From: Fragum whitleyi | Lineage: Eukaryota > Mollusca > Bivalvia > Cardiida > Cardiidae | DNA length: 64,000 nt | Direction of reading: 5' to 3' | NCBI GenBank assembly: GCA_948146395.1 | Contig: OX411551.1 | Span: forward strand, 63,569,346 to 63,633,345 | In this document: piece by piece, positions 22,262 to 32,947 of the stretch | Layout: each line of letters opens with the position of its first letter | Position numbering within the stretch: position 1 is the first letter of the stretch | The notes under the pieces: model-generated | What the model was told of the DNA's origin: nothing | The model's input: only the letters and a program-made list of their open reading frames with translations | Database searches by the model: none | Position numbers and translations under genes: made by a program

Positions 22262-22990
22262 TTAATATTGCCCAAAAGAATTAAAGTATTGTCAATCTAC
22301 TAAAATTGACAAAAACGTCAAATTTATTGCTAATACATGACTAATAATATTGTCAATCTGGCTGATTGACAATATAATTGGTTATGTATTGGCAATATTT
22401 ACTAAATCAATATCATTGACAATTAATATGGCAATATAACATCTGGTTTTTTCAACAAGTCCCAAACAATTTCAATAGTATAGTCTATCTACAGTAGCAA
22501 TGTCAATCTACTAATATTGACAAAAATGCCAAATCTATATTGCCAATCAATGATATTGCCAATCAGGAAAATTGACAATATTTTTATTATGTATGTGTAA
22601 TATTGAAAACTTAATCAATTTCATTGACAATAATATGGCAATATAACGACTGGTTTTTTTTTTTTACTATTTCCAAAACATTTTCAATAGTATTGCCAAT
22701 CTTCAATATTATCAATCTACTAGAATTGACAAAAATGCCAAATCTATATTGCCAATAAACAATCAATTATATTGCCAATCAGGTAAATTGACAATGTTTT
22801 TATCATGTAAGTGTAATATTGAAATCTCAATCAATATCATCGACAATAATATGGCAATATAACATCTGTTTTTAATCAATTCCTAAACAATTTCAAGAGT
22901 ACCGTCTATCTAATAAAATTGACAAGACTACCAAATTTATTGCCAATACATGATCAATAATACAGACTTATTCAATCTAACCCTCAATAT
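22262..22990. repeat. ATTGNCAAT-rich degenerate tandem array
   Basis: About four degenerate units of roughly 180-200 bp. Each carries aatatggcaatataac, tcccaaacaatttcaatag and tattgccaatcan. The words attgacaat, attgccaat and attgtcaat occur dozens of times on both strands. Confidence 0.7.
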
Positions 22991-23411
22991 GATTGACAAT
23001 ATGTTTAAGAGTTTATGGGCCACCTATGAATGAGCAATGTTGGTTCATGTTTTCCAGCAAACTTTGACACATTCATTACATGACACAGATATGCATTACA
23101 ATGGAATTCAAAAAGGATGATTTTACAAAACATTTGGTTACATTAGAAAAGTATACAAATATTTGCAAACTTTTAACATGATTTAAGAGATAAACTAGAT
23201 AAACAGCCTGCTTTATCTGATTGAAAAATCTTACAATTTTTTTAAACATTCTGTAGATGCAAGGTTTAAGAAGTTAAACAGCGAAGTTTTTATTTCATGT
23301 GCATGAGGAATCGACGACATTATCATTGTCCCCAACTTAATGTTTTGTCATTTCTTCTACCTTGAAAGAGATAAAAAAAATTCAATTTCAACATTATTCT
23401 ACGACAAGTCA
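22991..23411. other. Intergenic, nothing recognised
   Basis: AT-rich DNA without exon-like or repeat structure that I can identify. Confidence 0.4.
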
Positions 23412-23482
23412 AGCAGTTAGTACAAAACTATTGTAAGTGCCTATAAATATATTGGCACTTACAATAGTTTTGCACTGACCCC
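23412..23482. mobile_element. Palindromic mini-element beta, copy 1
   Basis: aaaactattgtaagtgcct and the inverse arm meet at ataaatatat. The right end is cactgacccc; the left end has drifted. Confidence 0.8.
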
Positions 23483-25021
23483 ACAAATTTTATTTTCTTT
23501 TATTTATTTTTTTTTTGCAAGATTAGTTTTTCAAGACTGTCAGTTTCCTCTCTGTACTCTTCGGACTGAGGCACTTGTAGAAAATATAACAATGAAATGA
23601 AAATGAACTGACATGGTTATCTAAATGCATAATATGGGACATGTGTCTATGATAAAATTTCAGTCAAAACTGATATTTCAAACTTTGTTTCATCAGGATG
23701 TTTGCCTACAATATGCTTATCTTTGATACATACAGAGAAGTACATTCAGAGAAAATTTCTATGTTGCCTTTGAAAGGAAGAGTTAACCCCTCGAAACAAT
23801 CATACCATTAAATGCAAACTGATCTCTTTTTCCTTTAATGTTTTTTTTTTCCATTTACTTCCATTTCAGACCATCATGATCAAGGGCTTACAATATCTCT
23901 TCAACTTTAGACGGAACATTTCAAAAGCATACAGTTATTGTTCTTCTGCGACAAATGCAAGTTGAAGCACAATGTCACAACGAAAAGTTCATATTGCTTT
24001 CAAAATGTTCGATATAACGAAATCTCGATTCGAAATTTATTCATTTCGAAATTACTTGAAGAGAAGTAAGTTTCTGGACATCAAATTCATACTGAAATCC
24101 AATTGGTTTGTCCGGACAATTATTTGGTAAAGCCCTTGATCTATAACAAGCACATTTCCTCTGCTGAACATTCATATTCTGGCAGGAGGTATGGATAAAG
24201 ATCAGCTTTCACAAATGTGCAGTGTGATCTTAGTTTACTCCACTGGTTTGTGAAATTTGAGATAAAATGGTTAACTCCAATAGGAATTATTGACATATAC
24301 TTTTGCCTTTCAGGGCTTTAAGCAATTTTTCCGCATAAAAAGAGCTTAAATATTTGAGATCTGAAAGCTGACCCAGACTGTTGGTACTCAATTAGTTATA
24401 TTCTAGTGATATGATTCCACATCATAAGGTTTGAAGTAACAATACTGAATTATGTTTTGAAATAAAATCTACTCTCTCTATCAAAAGCTCTTAAAAGATA
24501 TGGTTATTTCTGTTGACAAAATGTCCTGTATAAAAATTTTGATATTAAAGGGAGGTTATAATGATGATACATGATTAATCAAGGGAGGTAACCCATATAT
24601 AAATTGTATTCAGGTCCCTAAGTTTGAAAATGCTTGACATGAATGCATAACAAGTATTATAGCCAAAGATAACTAATCTCCACCTCAGCTTGAATTAATT
24701 TATGGTAATATACAGGTTGAAAGAGGTGCAGCAAATTTTTAGGTTCAGTGCAAAACTTCTGTAAAAGTATCTTTACATTCAAACAATTTTTCACTGTGCC
24801 AATAAATCAATTGAGAGACTTTTTTTGTCACAAACATTCTTTTGCTCTCGCGTATCCTAGAATAGAACTATAAATCCACTGTATATGTCCTTAAATAGTT
24901 TTTTTCATATATTTCATATTTTTTTAGGTTTTTATATTATTTCAGCGCAAATTAAGAATTCACACTATGACTACATGATTAAACATAGTTTTACTCTTAT
25001 CCTGTTACTTTGTTGGATATT
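23483..25021. other. Intergenic with one decayed fold-back (family theta)
   Basis: Positions 24161-24330 resemble family theta (ggaggtatggataaagatca and tgtgatcttagt). The rest is AT-rich and unassigned. TTTATT clusters at 23490-23510 could serve as poly(A) signals for the - strand gene, but this is untested. Confidence 0.4.
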
Positions 25022-25092
25022 TATGGCTCAGTGCGAAACAGTTGTATTTACCATAATGTTTGTGGCAGTTACAACTGTTTCGTGTTGAGCAA
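25022..25092. mobile_element. Palindromic mini-element alpha, copy 2 (diverged)
   Basis: atggctcagtgcgaaacagt on the left, aactgtttcgtgttgagc on the right. The apex has lost its symmetry. Confidence 0.75.
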
Positions 25093-25284
25093 TTGATTTA
25101 CTTGCAACAGTTGTACAACAGTTGTACAATAACATTAAGTACTGGCCTCAAATGCAATGAGCAAGTTTTCATAAAAACGTCAAGGATTTAACAAGGTCAA
25201 AGTAAAACAATTGAAAAGTGTATTTTGTCTGATTAAATTGGCATTATAGTAATATCTAACCCATTTCAACCAAATCCCATTTGA

Positions 25285-25372
25285 AAGGGTTGGGAAAAAA
25301 TATTGTGGAAAAAGCAGAAATTGCTTACAGCAAGCAATTTTTGCATTTTCACACAATGTTTTTTACAAGGAA
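25285..25372. mobile_element. Small fold-back, family epsilon
   Basis: attgtggaaaaagcagaaat, apex tgcttacagcaagca, and the inverse arm. Confidence 0.7.
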
Positions 25373-25523
25373 ATTTAAAGATTCATATTTTTTTCCAACT
25401 TTTTGTTGTCTGCATCAACTTTGAATTTGGACCTTTTTATTGCGGAAAAATTTTAACAAGAGCTTGATGAAATGTCAAATAAATTGTACATTTTTCAAGT
25501 GAATATCAACTTCAGCAGGATAA

Positions 25524-25694
25524 TGGTTAAGGTAGTGGACTCTTAATAGTTCTGCAACGTTTCAGAAGTAATGAACTTTAACAGTGTTAACCGAGGTTTC
25601 CTGATGATTTTCATCAGGAAACCTTGGTTAACATTGTGAAAGAACATGTGGTTCAAAATGATGTGGAACTATTGTGGGTCCACTACCTTAAATG
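25524..25694. mobile_element. Fold-back MITE, family iota
   Basis: Ends taaggtagtggactc and gggtccactacctta are inverted, with the central hairpin tttcctgatgattttcatcaggaaa. It lies about 55 bp downstream of the LIM gene's stop and so may be inside its 3' UTR. Confidence 0.85.
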
Positions 25695-25749
25695 AGGTTG
25701 AGATTTATTAGCAATGGCTACAAACTAGACAATAACAGAAATGGCAAAA

Positions 25750-25918
25750 CTATGCGGTAGCAGTTGTATCTTCTTCCCCCTTTGTTTTGTCGTCGCCCCA
25801 TTTTTTCTTGTACTGTTGTCGTCCAAAACCCTCATCGTAGTTCCCCTTCCGCGCAAAAAGCTGTTTAAAATGGTTTGTACAGTATATAACACCCTCATTC
25901 ATGCTGAACGACTTTGGC
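25750..25918 (-). CDS. LIMA1: LIMA1/EPLIN-like gene: last coding exon, second half of LIM domain
   Basis: The acceptor (attgcag on the - strand) precedes 25918, and TAG is at 25752-25750. Its first base completes the codon left by the exon at 30258. It reads PKSFSMNEGVIYCTNHFKQL, then FARKGNYDEGFG, then about 20 polar residues. In LIMA1 the second LIM zinc finger reads IYCKPHFxQLF followed by KGNYDEGFG, a diagnostic string. The metal ligands C (IYC) and H (NHF) are present. EPLIN proteins bind and cross-link actin filaments and connect cadherin-catenin junctions to actin. Vertebrate EPLIN continues for a long C-terminal region; here the protein stops about 20 residues after the motif. Candidate poly(A) signal: TTTATT at 25704-25709 read on the - strand, which would leave a very short UTR. 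Confidence 0.93.
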
Positions 25919-26009
25919 CTGCAATTAGAAATATATGAAAATTAAAGATATTACTGGTAAACATGAAAATGGTCACATCAGATTATTGAGGATACTGAAG
26001 GTGTTTTTC

Positions 26010-26080
26010 AGCGATCAGCACATAACTATTGTAAGTGCCAATATTTCTATTGGCACAACAAAAGTTTTGTAATGAGACCT
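26010..26080. mobile_element. Palindromic mini-element beta, copy 2 (diverged)
   Basis: gatcagcacataactattgt and aaaagttttgtaatgagacc are the two ends. Several stem positions are lost. Confidence 0.65.
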
Positions 26081-26309
26081 TGAATTTGTAAAGTGCCTCT
26101 TGTATGCAAGAGGGATAAATTACAATTTAAATCTGTTGCTTCTCACCTATTAAATCTAATAAATAAAACAGTTTGATGACGGGATTCTTTTTTTTCTTCA
26201 AATTTTGAAATATGAATAGGGATCAAGTCAAGTTAAGGCAAGGATATTACAATTTGGCAGTCTCAAGTCAAAACTTTAGAGTTTAACATCAGTATGTCAG
26301 TCATATGAC

Positions 26310-26975
26310 AGTTGGGGACCTTAAATCATGGGTTCCTGGTATTTCTCACACCAGTACTACCACACACCAGTACTACTACACACCAGTACTACCACACACC
26401 AGTACAACCACATGCCAGTACTACCATACACCAGTACAATCGGATGCCAGTGCTACCATACACCAGTACTACCACACACCAGTACAATCACACACCAGTA
26501 CTACTACACACCAGTACTACTACACACCAGTACTACCATACACCAGTACAATCACATGCCGGTACTACCATACACCAGTACAACCACACACCAGTACAAT
26601 CACACACCAGTACTACTACACACCAGTACTACTATACACCAGTACAACCATACACCAGTACAATCACACACCAGTACTACCACACACCAGTACTACCACA
26701 CACCAGTACAATCACATACCAGTACTACCACACACCAGTACAACCACACACCAGTACAATCACACACCAGTACTACCACACACCAGTACAATCACACACC
26801 AGTTCTACCACACACCAGTACAACCACACACCAGTACTACCATACACCATTACTACCACTATATCCTCTTCGAGCCTTATGTTGTTAATAGTCCTAGGTA
26901 AATGATTAACCATCCATTTGTGACAGACAAATGGTAGTCTTGCATGCTACCAAATACACTTTTTAGCTGCCTTTA
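26310..26975 (-). mobile_element. SINE copy split by an internal minisatellite
   Basis: Left of the array, accttaaatcatgggttcct and ggtatttctc match the SINE body word ggagcacctaacaatggattcctgg. Right of it, taccactatatcctcttcga, gtcctaggtaaatgattaa and gacagacaaatggtag match the next SINE body segments, and catgctaccaaatacac matches the head. The array therefore grew inside one SINE. Confidence 0.75.
26348..26864. repeat. 16-bp minisatellite, about 32 units
   Basis: The unit is caccagtactaccaca, with frequent variants tacaac and tacaat. The SINE body contains a single such unit (tctcaccagtactaccacca). Because 16 is not divisible by 3 and the unit lacks stops, all three + frames stay open for about 190 codons and read the same 16-residue repeat. 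There is no evidence of translation. Confidence 0.92.
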
Positions 26976-27248
26976 CGCTACAAGGTAGCAATCATTGTGG
27001 GAAAAGAACAAATAACATGTTTATATTACAATTATATATCTGATTATCATGAAGGAATGATTTGTTCTTTCTTGGAACCTGTAAAACAAATTCAATACTT
27101 TCTAGAACAATCAACTCTGTCTAAATAATTTCCTGGTGTTTGAGTTTGGGCAAGATGCATCATGCATTATACACTTACCTACTTTTGAAAATTAAAACTG
27201 ATCCATATAGATTACATGAAATTTCATAGGATAGCTTATAAACTGTAC

Positions 27249-27370
27249 AGGATTCAGGATAACTGAATGGTGCAAACTGTATGCAAATTATACTCTGCTT
27301 TGCATGCACTTGCATGCAAAACAGGATAAAACTGGCAAACAGTTTGCACCTTTTGTCACCCTGAATGCAG
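27249..27370. mobile_element. Fold-back MITE, family gamma
   Basis: aggattcaggataactgaat and the inverse end ccctgaatgcagga, with the apex tttgcatgcacttgcatgc. Confidence 0.8.
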
Positions 27371-27496
27371 GACAAACTTACCTTCATAATATTAAAAGAC
27401 GTCATCGTTACTTCCCTTTTGGGACCAAGACTGCTTATTGACAATGTTAATCATAATATTTGGCAAAACATGTATTTCAGATATATCAATTGGTAG

Positions 27497-27756
27497 GGGT
27501 CTGGATAAGAGGGGGTAAAGCTTAATTTCTTAATTAAAAAATTTTTCTTAATTTCCAAATCGATGGCTCAGCGCAAAACAGTTGTAACTCTCTATAAACA
27601 TATAGGGAGTTACAACTGTTTCACACTGAGCCATCGAAATGAAACCCTATGTTGTGGGTACTCATTTGAATCCTCTTGAGATATTTCAAAACAACATCAT
27701 AGAGTTAAGGTTAGGAATAATGAAAAATTTAATTTGAAAACCAAAATACCCCCTCG
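27497..27756. mobile_element. Fold-back MITE, family kappa, carrying an alpha element
   Basis: Left end ataagagggggtaaag, right end ccaaaataccccctc. The left arm is interrupted by alpha copy 3. The right half has aaaccctatgttgtgggtac, shared with copies at 37180-37400, 45138-45205, 45322-45495, 47810-47880, 52715-52880 and 63765-63835. Confidence 0.65.
27561..27636. mobile_element. Palindromic mini-element alpha, copy 3, with AAAT duplication
   Basis: CGATGGCTCAGCGC ... CACTGAGCCATCG is flanked by AAAT on both sides (ccAAAT / AAATgaaaccc). Other kappa copies show the site without the insert. The stem carries ctctctata / tatagggag where other copies have ctgcctata / tataggcag. Confidence 0.85.
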
Positions 27757-27827
27757 ATGGGTCAGTGTAACACTATTGTATGTGCCTATACATTTATAGG
27801 CACATACAATAGTGTTACACTGACCCC
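27757..27827. mobile_element. Palindromic mini-element beta, copy 3
   Basis: tgggtcagtgtaacactatt through the apex cctatacatttatagg to the inverse arm. The stem has gtatgtgcc / ggcacatac instead of gtaagtgcc / ggcacttac. Confidence 0.85.
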
Positions 27828-27872
27828 TTGATCTGTTCCTCTGCTATTGTTGATTCAGTAATAATGACAGTA

Positions 27873-28845
27873 CAGTCAAACTTCGGTCTCTCGAACAGGG
27901 GTAATCTCGAACACTAGGGAAAATTCGAACAAGGATCTCAGTCCCGGCAGATTTCGCTCATAAATCATAGTGTTCGACCTCGGAAAACTCGTACACCAGG
28001 ACGGTCGAACTCTCGAACACATTCTTCAGTCCGGCAGTTAAAAATGCTATATTTTTTACCTGGAAAAATTCGAACAAAGGGTCTATCACTACTAACAAGA
28101 TGTCATACTTGGGCGATTTTTTTTGACACCTTACTGTCAATTACACACCGTGCGTTATAATTACCAATGCCGTGAAAAATACACGGTTTTATTTAATTGA
28201 ATTAACTTGTTATATGGCCATCTGCTGTTTACATTCATTACTATATATTGTCTCTTATTGATATTTCGGCGACTAGTTAACTTAGCGATGTCAAAAAATA
28301 TACAGACCCGTAACGTCCGCTTGAAAGTATGACGAGAAGGGTCCGAACGATTAAATCGTGTAGAATTTTGGGTTTTAAATTTAGATGGATCTACATTTTC
28401 TCAAAGACTGGCGTAAATTTATATACTCCAAAACGTTTAAGGTTCAGCATTTAGAGGGTGTATGAATTTGACAATAATTATTTTTTTCACTCGCAATTGA
28501 GGCCGCGTAAGTTATAGGAATAATACGGTAGCCTTTTTGGTAAATAAAGGGAATGCAACAATAAGACTCTTTAGTCTAAAATTATTTCATCTTTTTTTTT
28601 TTGCTTTATTCATTTTCAAACACAAATTCCGTGGATCAATCGTAAGAAACCTAAAAACTGAATTAAAAAGTGACAAAAGTGAAAAGGAACCAAATAAGTA
28701 TACGTATATTCGGATACGATGTATTCCCGGATGTGGCGCATTCCCGTCTTCTGGTACCTTTGCAGTTTTTTGGATTGGTCGAACAACCGATCTCTCGAAC
28801 AAATTATCAAGTCCCCAAGGTGTTCGAGCTATCGAAGATTAACTG
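27873..28845. mobile_element. Pogo-like element with TA duplication
   Basis: Ends CAGTCAAACTTCGGTCTCTC and the inverse of CAGTTAATCTTCGATAGCTC are flanked by TA (27871-27872 and 28846-28847). Repeated tctcgaac / gttcgag words lie inside both ends. It is 973 bp, with no recognisable transposase; it is probably a pogo/Tigger-type MITE. Confidence 0.75.
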
Positions 28846-28962
28846 TATAATGGAAATCCTAACTTCTAGTCAGCGCCAAATCGTCCTTGGATATACTTAC
28901 CAAGCATATGACTTTTTCAGTCCTTTCAGCTCAGTTTGATAGAAATCAAACCTTTAAACCTG

Positions 28963-29094
28963 CCCTGCATTCAGGATGACAAAACGATGCAAACTGTTTG
29001 CAAATTATACCCCCCAATTGAACACAAGTGCGCATGCAAAATGAGGTATAATTTGAAAACAGTTTGGACTATTTTGTTATCTTGAATGCAGCCC
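28963..29094. mobile_element. Fold-back MITE, family gamma
   Basis: ccctgcattcaggatgacaa on the left, ttgttatcttgaatgcagcc on the right, apex around cacaagtgcgcatgc. Confidence 0.8.
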
Positions 29095-29990
29095 TTATCA
29101 CCTATTCAACTGTAGCTAATATCACAACATCTAATGTTAGTAAGGAAAACTGCAAATGAACTGATGAGCATCTTGTTCTATACATATTTAACTATTGTAA
29201 TTATAACAAGAAATCTCTCAAACTAACATGCAAAATTGCTTATGCAAAATTAACACAAATCAAAAACTTCAAAAATAAACTTGCACTTGAGTGGCATATA
29301 TTTACCACCATAAACCTACGGAAAAGTCTTAACCATGAAAATTATCAAGTTCTTAAGTATTGTAATCAATTCTTTCATATATAAAATTTGCACGCAATAT
29401 ATATCAATATTTGAGTACACAAGCTATATGCTAGCAATGGCGAACATATTTGTTTATTAATCTCAAATCTTTGAATCTGTAATCTATTGTTGAACTGATA
29501 ATGAATGATTATTGTCGGCATGGTGATGAACTTAGTTTTTTCCATGCCAAACATTGGGTACCTCGGAAAATTATTATCTAAATGGCTGTAATGTTAAATT
29601 CTGATGAACTTATGATGTATAGAAAATTTTGTTTGTTTAGAAATTATGACGAGTTTTAAATTTATCTGAGGTTAACTGTACAGATTTTAATTTGTCTCAT
29701 TTGACCCCTTCACAAGCCTGAACAACATCGCTAAATATGTTTAAACAAGACACCCATTTTTCATATCAGGGTTTATTCACAGTAGTATAACCTAATATGG
29801 TATGAATTTTTTTTAACTTCTGTTTATAAGTTTCAAAGATGACTGACATTAAAAAGGTATAACAAGCTGTAGTTACGAGATTTTAGCAGAATACCAACAA
29901 TATTATTCTCGAAGACATGGCTACTGGTATTGTTTAATTCTACTTATTTTACATTGATTGGGAAAAAAGTTCTTACAACTTAGATTAATT
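29095..29990. other. LIM-gene intron, nothing recognised
   Basis: AT-rich intron sequence. A half copy of fold-back delta (caagctgtagttacgagat) is at about 29868. Confidence 0.45.
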
Positions 29991-30147
29991 CCTCTCGATT
30001 CTGCTTCCTGGAAAATTCACCAGTACTCGCACCGAATGTGTAGGGCAATAAAAGAACCAAGATTGGTAGCTGCTCCAAGGAATCAAACTTACGACTTTTG
30101 GGTCTAGAGGCCGACACTCTACCTCTAGACCACGGACACTGATTTTG
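29991..30147 (-). mobile_element. Second type of tRNA-derived SINE (fragment)
   Basis: Read on the - strand, gtccgtggtctagaggtaga gives an A box and gtttgattccttgg a B box. The tail differs from the main SINE family of this window. A diverged copy, about 110 bp upstream of a LIM exon donor. Confidence 0.5.
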
Positions 30148-30257
30148 GCTACTCACAATTGCTTGTAAAAATGGTAGCCATCTTTGAAAACTTTTTTCTC
30201 AGACGCAAAAAAATCTATACGATATTAAGTATACGACTATGTTATCATTAGTCTTAC

Positions 30258-30400
30258 GTTAATCGACAACTACAATGGGAGCATTTGAAGCAATTCTTAT
30301 GGTAAATATGACTGCTCATCTCTAACTTTTCCATGGCATAAACAGTTTTCTGACATGCAGCACACTTTTCTGTTTGTACTACTCGGAACATTCCTTTCTC
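30258..30400 (-). CDS. LIMA1: LIMA1/EPLIN-like gene: exon with first half of LIM domain
   Basis: On the - strand an acceptor (cttgagcag) precedes 30400 and the donor gtaagac follows 30258. The exon begins in phase 0 with EKGMFRVVQTEKC, continues AACQKTVYAMEKL and ends YHKNCFKCSHCSCRL plus two bases. The ligands C-x2-C, H and C of the first finger and C-x2-C opening the second are all present. CQKTVYxMExL is the LIMA1-type LIM signature (vertebrate CQKTVYPMERL). The dangling AC plus G from the exon at 25918 gives Thr, and the frame runs on. Phase 0 at the start accepts the exon ending at 35576, at 46689 or at 50383, so both the long and short isoforms can join it. Confidence 0.93.
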
Positions 30401-30723
30401 CTGCTCAAGTAAAAGAACAACATTTATAGAACAGAACACAATGCATAAACAAGGTCATAGCACAGCAACACAGGTCAACTTGCAGAACGTGAAAACTAAA
30501 TTAAGATGACTTGTAATTAATTATGTAGTTAAAGATAGCGGCTAGAAAATATTTTGAAATATTTACGTATGATAATATTATGTCTCTTTTACAAGAATGT
30601 TATTTGTTTTCTCCTTTTTATTTCCTTTTATATTGTTAAATATAAATATATGTATTTGGATAATCAAAAATCATCATCAGCTTGAGATAAACAAAATAGC
30701 TGACTAAATGATCAGTGCATATC

Positions 30724-30798
30724 AAGGGGTCAGCACAACGCTTTTGTAAGTGCCTATATATTTATAGGCACTCACAATAGTGTTGCACTGACCCCTCA
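30724..30798. mobile_element. Palindromic mini-element beta, copy 4
   Basis: caaggggtcagcacaacg through the apex cctatatatttatagg to ttgcactgacccctca. The stem has two mismatches. Confidence 0.85.
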
Positions 30799-31229
30799 AT
30801 ATGGAGTAATGCTACATAATGGTGATTTTAACTGGTTAGGAAAAAGGGAAGAAGACAGAGACAGACAGATAGACAAACATATATGTATCTACAGGAAAAC
30901 ATGAAGATAAGAAAACTTTGTCCAACATCATTTTAGACACTACTTGATTGGTATTATTTGCATATATGGAAAATTTAGAATATAATATGATATGATTTAG
31001 TCCTCAAAGAGGGAGTCCATACAAAGACCAGAGTCATAGTTTCTCAGTCTGTTCTTTTACTAAAGGAAATCAACTCGCTAGTACCGTAGTGTTCTAGTAT
31101 TTGTATGTTTGACATTGTTCATACAGTTAAAATCAAATAAAATGCCTTTAAAAATATCTGTCAAAAAAGTTTGGAGTTTAGAACTATATGTTCAGGACCA
31201 GCACAAAATTTATGCTGGCGCTTTTATAT

Positions 31230-31305
31230 TGATGTCTCAGCATGAAACAGTTGTAACTGCCTATATATGTATAGGCAATTGCATCTGATTCACGCTGAGC
31301 CATTG
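31230..31305. mobile_element. Palindromic mini-element alpha, copy 4 (diverged)
   Basis: gatgtctcagcatgaaacag and the worn inverse arm ending cgctgagccattgat. Confidence 0.75.
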
Positions 31306-32389
31306 ATATCTACAGGCACTTGGGGAAGATTGGTACTGACCCATTTAATTACATTTTTGCACTAAAAACATGGTAGTTCCATAATAAATAGGTTTAAGGT
31401 TAAAGGCTTATGTTCAGTTTACATTTACGGTATTCTTTTTTTGTAAAATCAACATCTTTGTGCAGTATGATATTGGGTTTTTATTTTCAAATCTTGATAA
31501 AAACAAGAATTTTTCACTAAATGGCAATCATAAAAGGATTTAATGAATCATGCATTCCCCCTGTTTTAAATACATAATGAGCCGAAATGGTTTGTGGTTA
31601 CCCCAAGGGTTTATACAAATGAGCCTAAATCAATACCAACAAATGACCATCAATATGCCATATACAATTAGTATGCCATTTTAGACCAGAAAATAACCGC
31701 CTTCAATCAAAGTAAATGGCCACAACCCATCCAAGTATATCGTAATTATACATACACACCCTCAATGGTCGAAAAGTTAAAATCAAAATTTCAATGTAAA
31801 TAGTAATTAAACTTGGAGTGACTAACCCAGCTGGCCAAACAAATAACAGAGGTTTACAATACATTGACTAAACAAAATCACCATTTCTTGCTTTTGTCCC
31901 CCCCCCCCCCCCCCCCCAATATTTGATGGGGTTGGGCAGTACATTTTTTCCAATTATATTGTAGCGAATGATGCACATACTCATGGCTTCCTACATGTTG
32001 TGGCTTACACAAGTGCAACAAAATGCACCCAAGAAACCTGCAGCATAATCCACTTGGGCAAGCTACTTATTAGCTAGTTGGAGGGACACTTATAAGGTTT
32101 ATCACATAATAACCAATGTGAAATGTTTAATGAAAGTTGGCAAACCACAGGAGCACGCTCATGATGCCCCGACTTCTATTAATAAATAAATTTAGTCCAT
32201 GACAGCGGACTAATCATTGTAGTAACAAGGCACTTCATATTGTCCATGTTCAGTAATTAAATAAAAACTTGTAACTAGGGTTGAGAATACACCAATTCTC
32301 CCGTATATGCCCAGATTTCTATTAATTAATAGATATAGTCCATGACCCTTGGCTAATCATTGTTGCTACATGGGACTTTGTATTGTCAA
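31306..32389. other. LIM-gene intron with a 20-nt C tract
   Basis: Mostly unassigned AT-rich DNA. A run of 20 C lies at 31898-31917. Words near 32190 (agtccatgacagcggactaa) and 32335 (agtccatgacccttggctaa) are repeated about 145 bp apart, hinting at an old repeat. Confidence 0.45.
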
Positions 32390-32450
32390 GGTTATTCAAA
32401 AACCTTGTAACTCCAGCTTGATTGAAGCTGTGGCTACGAGGTTTTGGAAT
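32390..32450. mobile_element. Small fold-back, family delta
   Basis: caaaaaccttgtaactccag, apex cttgattgaag, and ctgtggctacgaggttttgg. Confidence 0.7.
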
Positions 32451-32664
32451 TACACGGACAATATTTTCCTCAATATGACATTCAGTTGGTGTGAAGGGTT
32501 GATTGATGTGATATGAAATTCTGCATGATCAATAACAATATTGGGTGTCCCATTGTAGGAGCTGTACTCAATGAAATATGATGACTAAGCACATATCTGA
32601 TTCTGTCATCCTATTTTCAGATTGAGTTTTTTGTGTGTGTGTGCATTTGCTTTGAGCAGTTGAA

Positions 32665-32933
32665 TTGAATGGAGTATTACGCCCCTTCCAACATTTTTCC
32701 AGCTATATCGCGGTGGCTGGAGCACCTAACAATGGTTTCCTGGTATTTCGCTCACCAGTACAACCACCACATCCTTCCCTAGCCTCCAGCTGCTATCTCA
32801 CATAGGTCTACAATAATCAACCTATTGGTGAGAGACAAATAGTTGGAAAGAATGAGTGCCGCCATCAGGGATCGAACCCAGGACCTCTACATTGACAGTC
32901 CCACGCGCTACCAAATGCGCTATGACGGCAGCC
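32665..32933 (-). mobile_element. Full-length tRNA-derived SINE
   Basis: Reads on the - strand. The head at 32870-32933 has the B box (ggatcgaaccc in + sense). The 14-bp duplication TTTGAGCAGTTGAA lies at 32651-32664 and 32934-32947. Confidence 0.92.
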
Positions 32934-32947
32934 TTTGAGCAGTTGAA

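Noticed and set aside
26305..26905. Three overlapping proteins of 186-198 residues
   Set aside because: They are the three frames of a 16-bp minisatellite inside a SINE, with no splice or start context.
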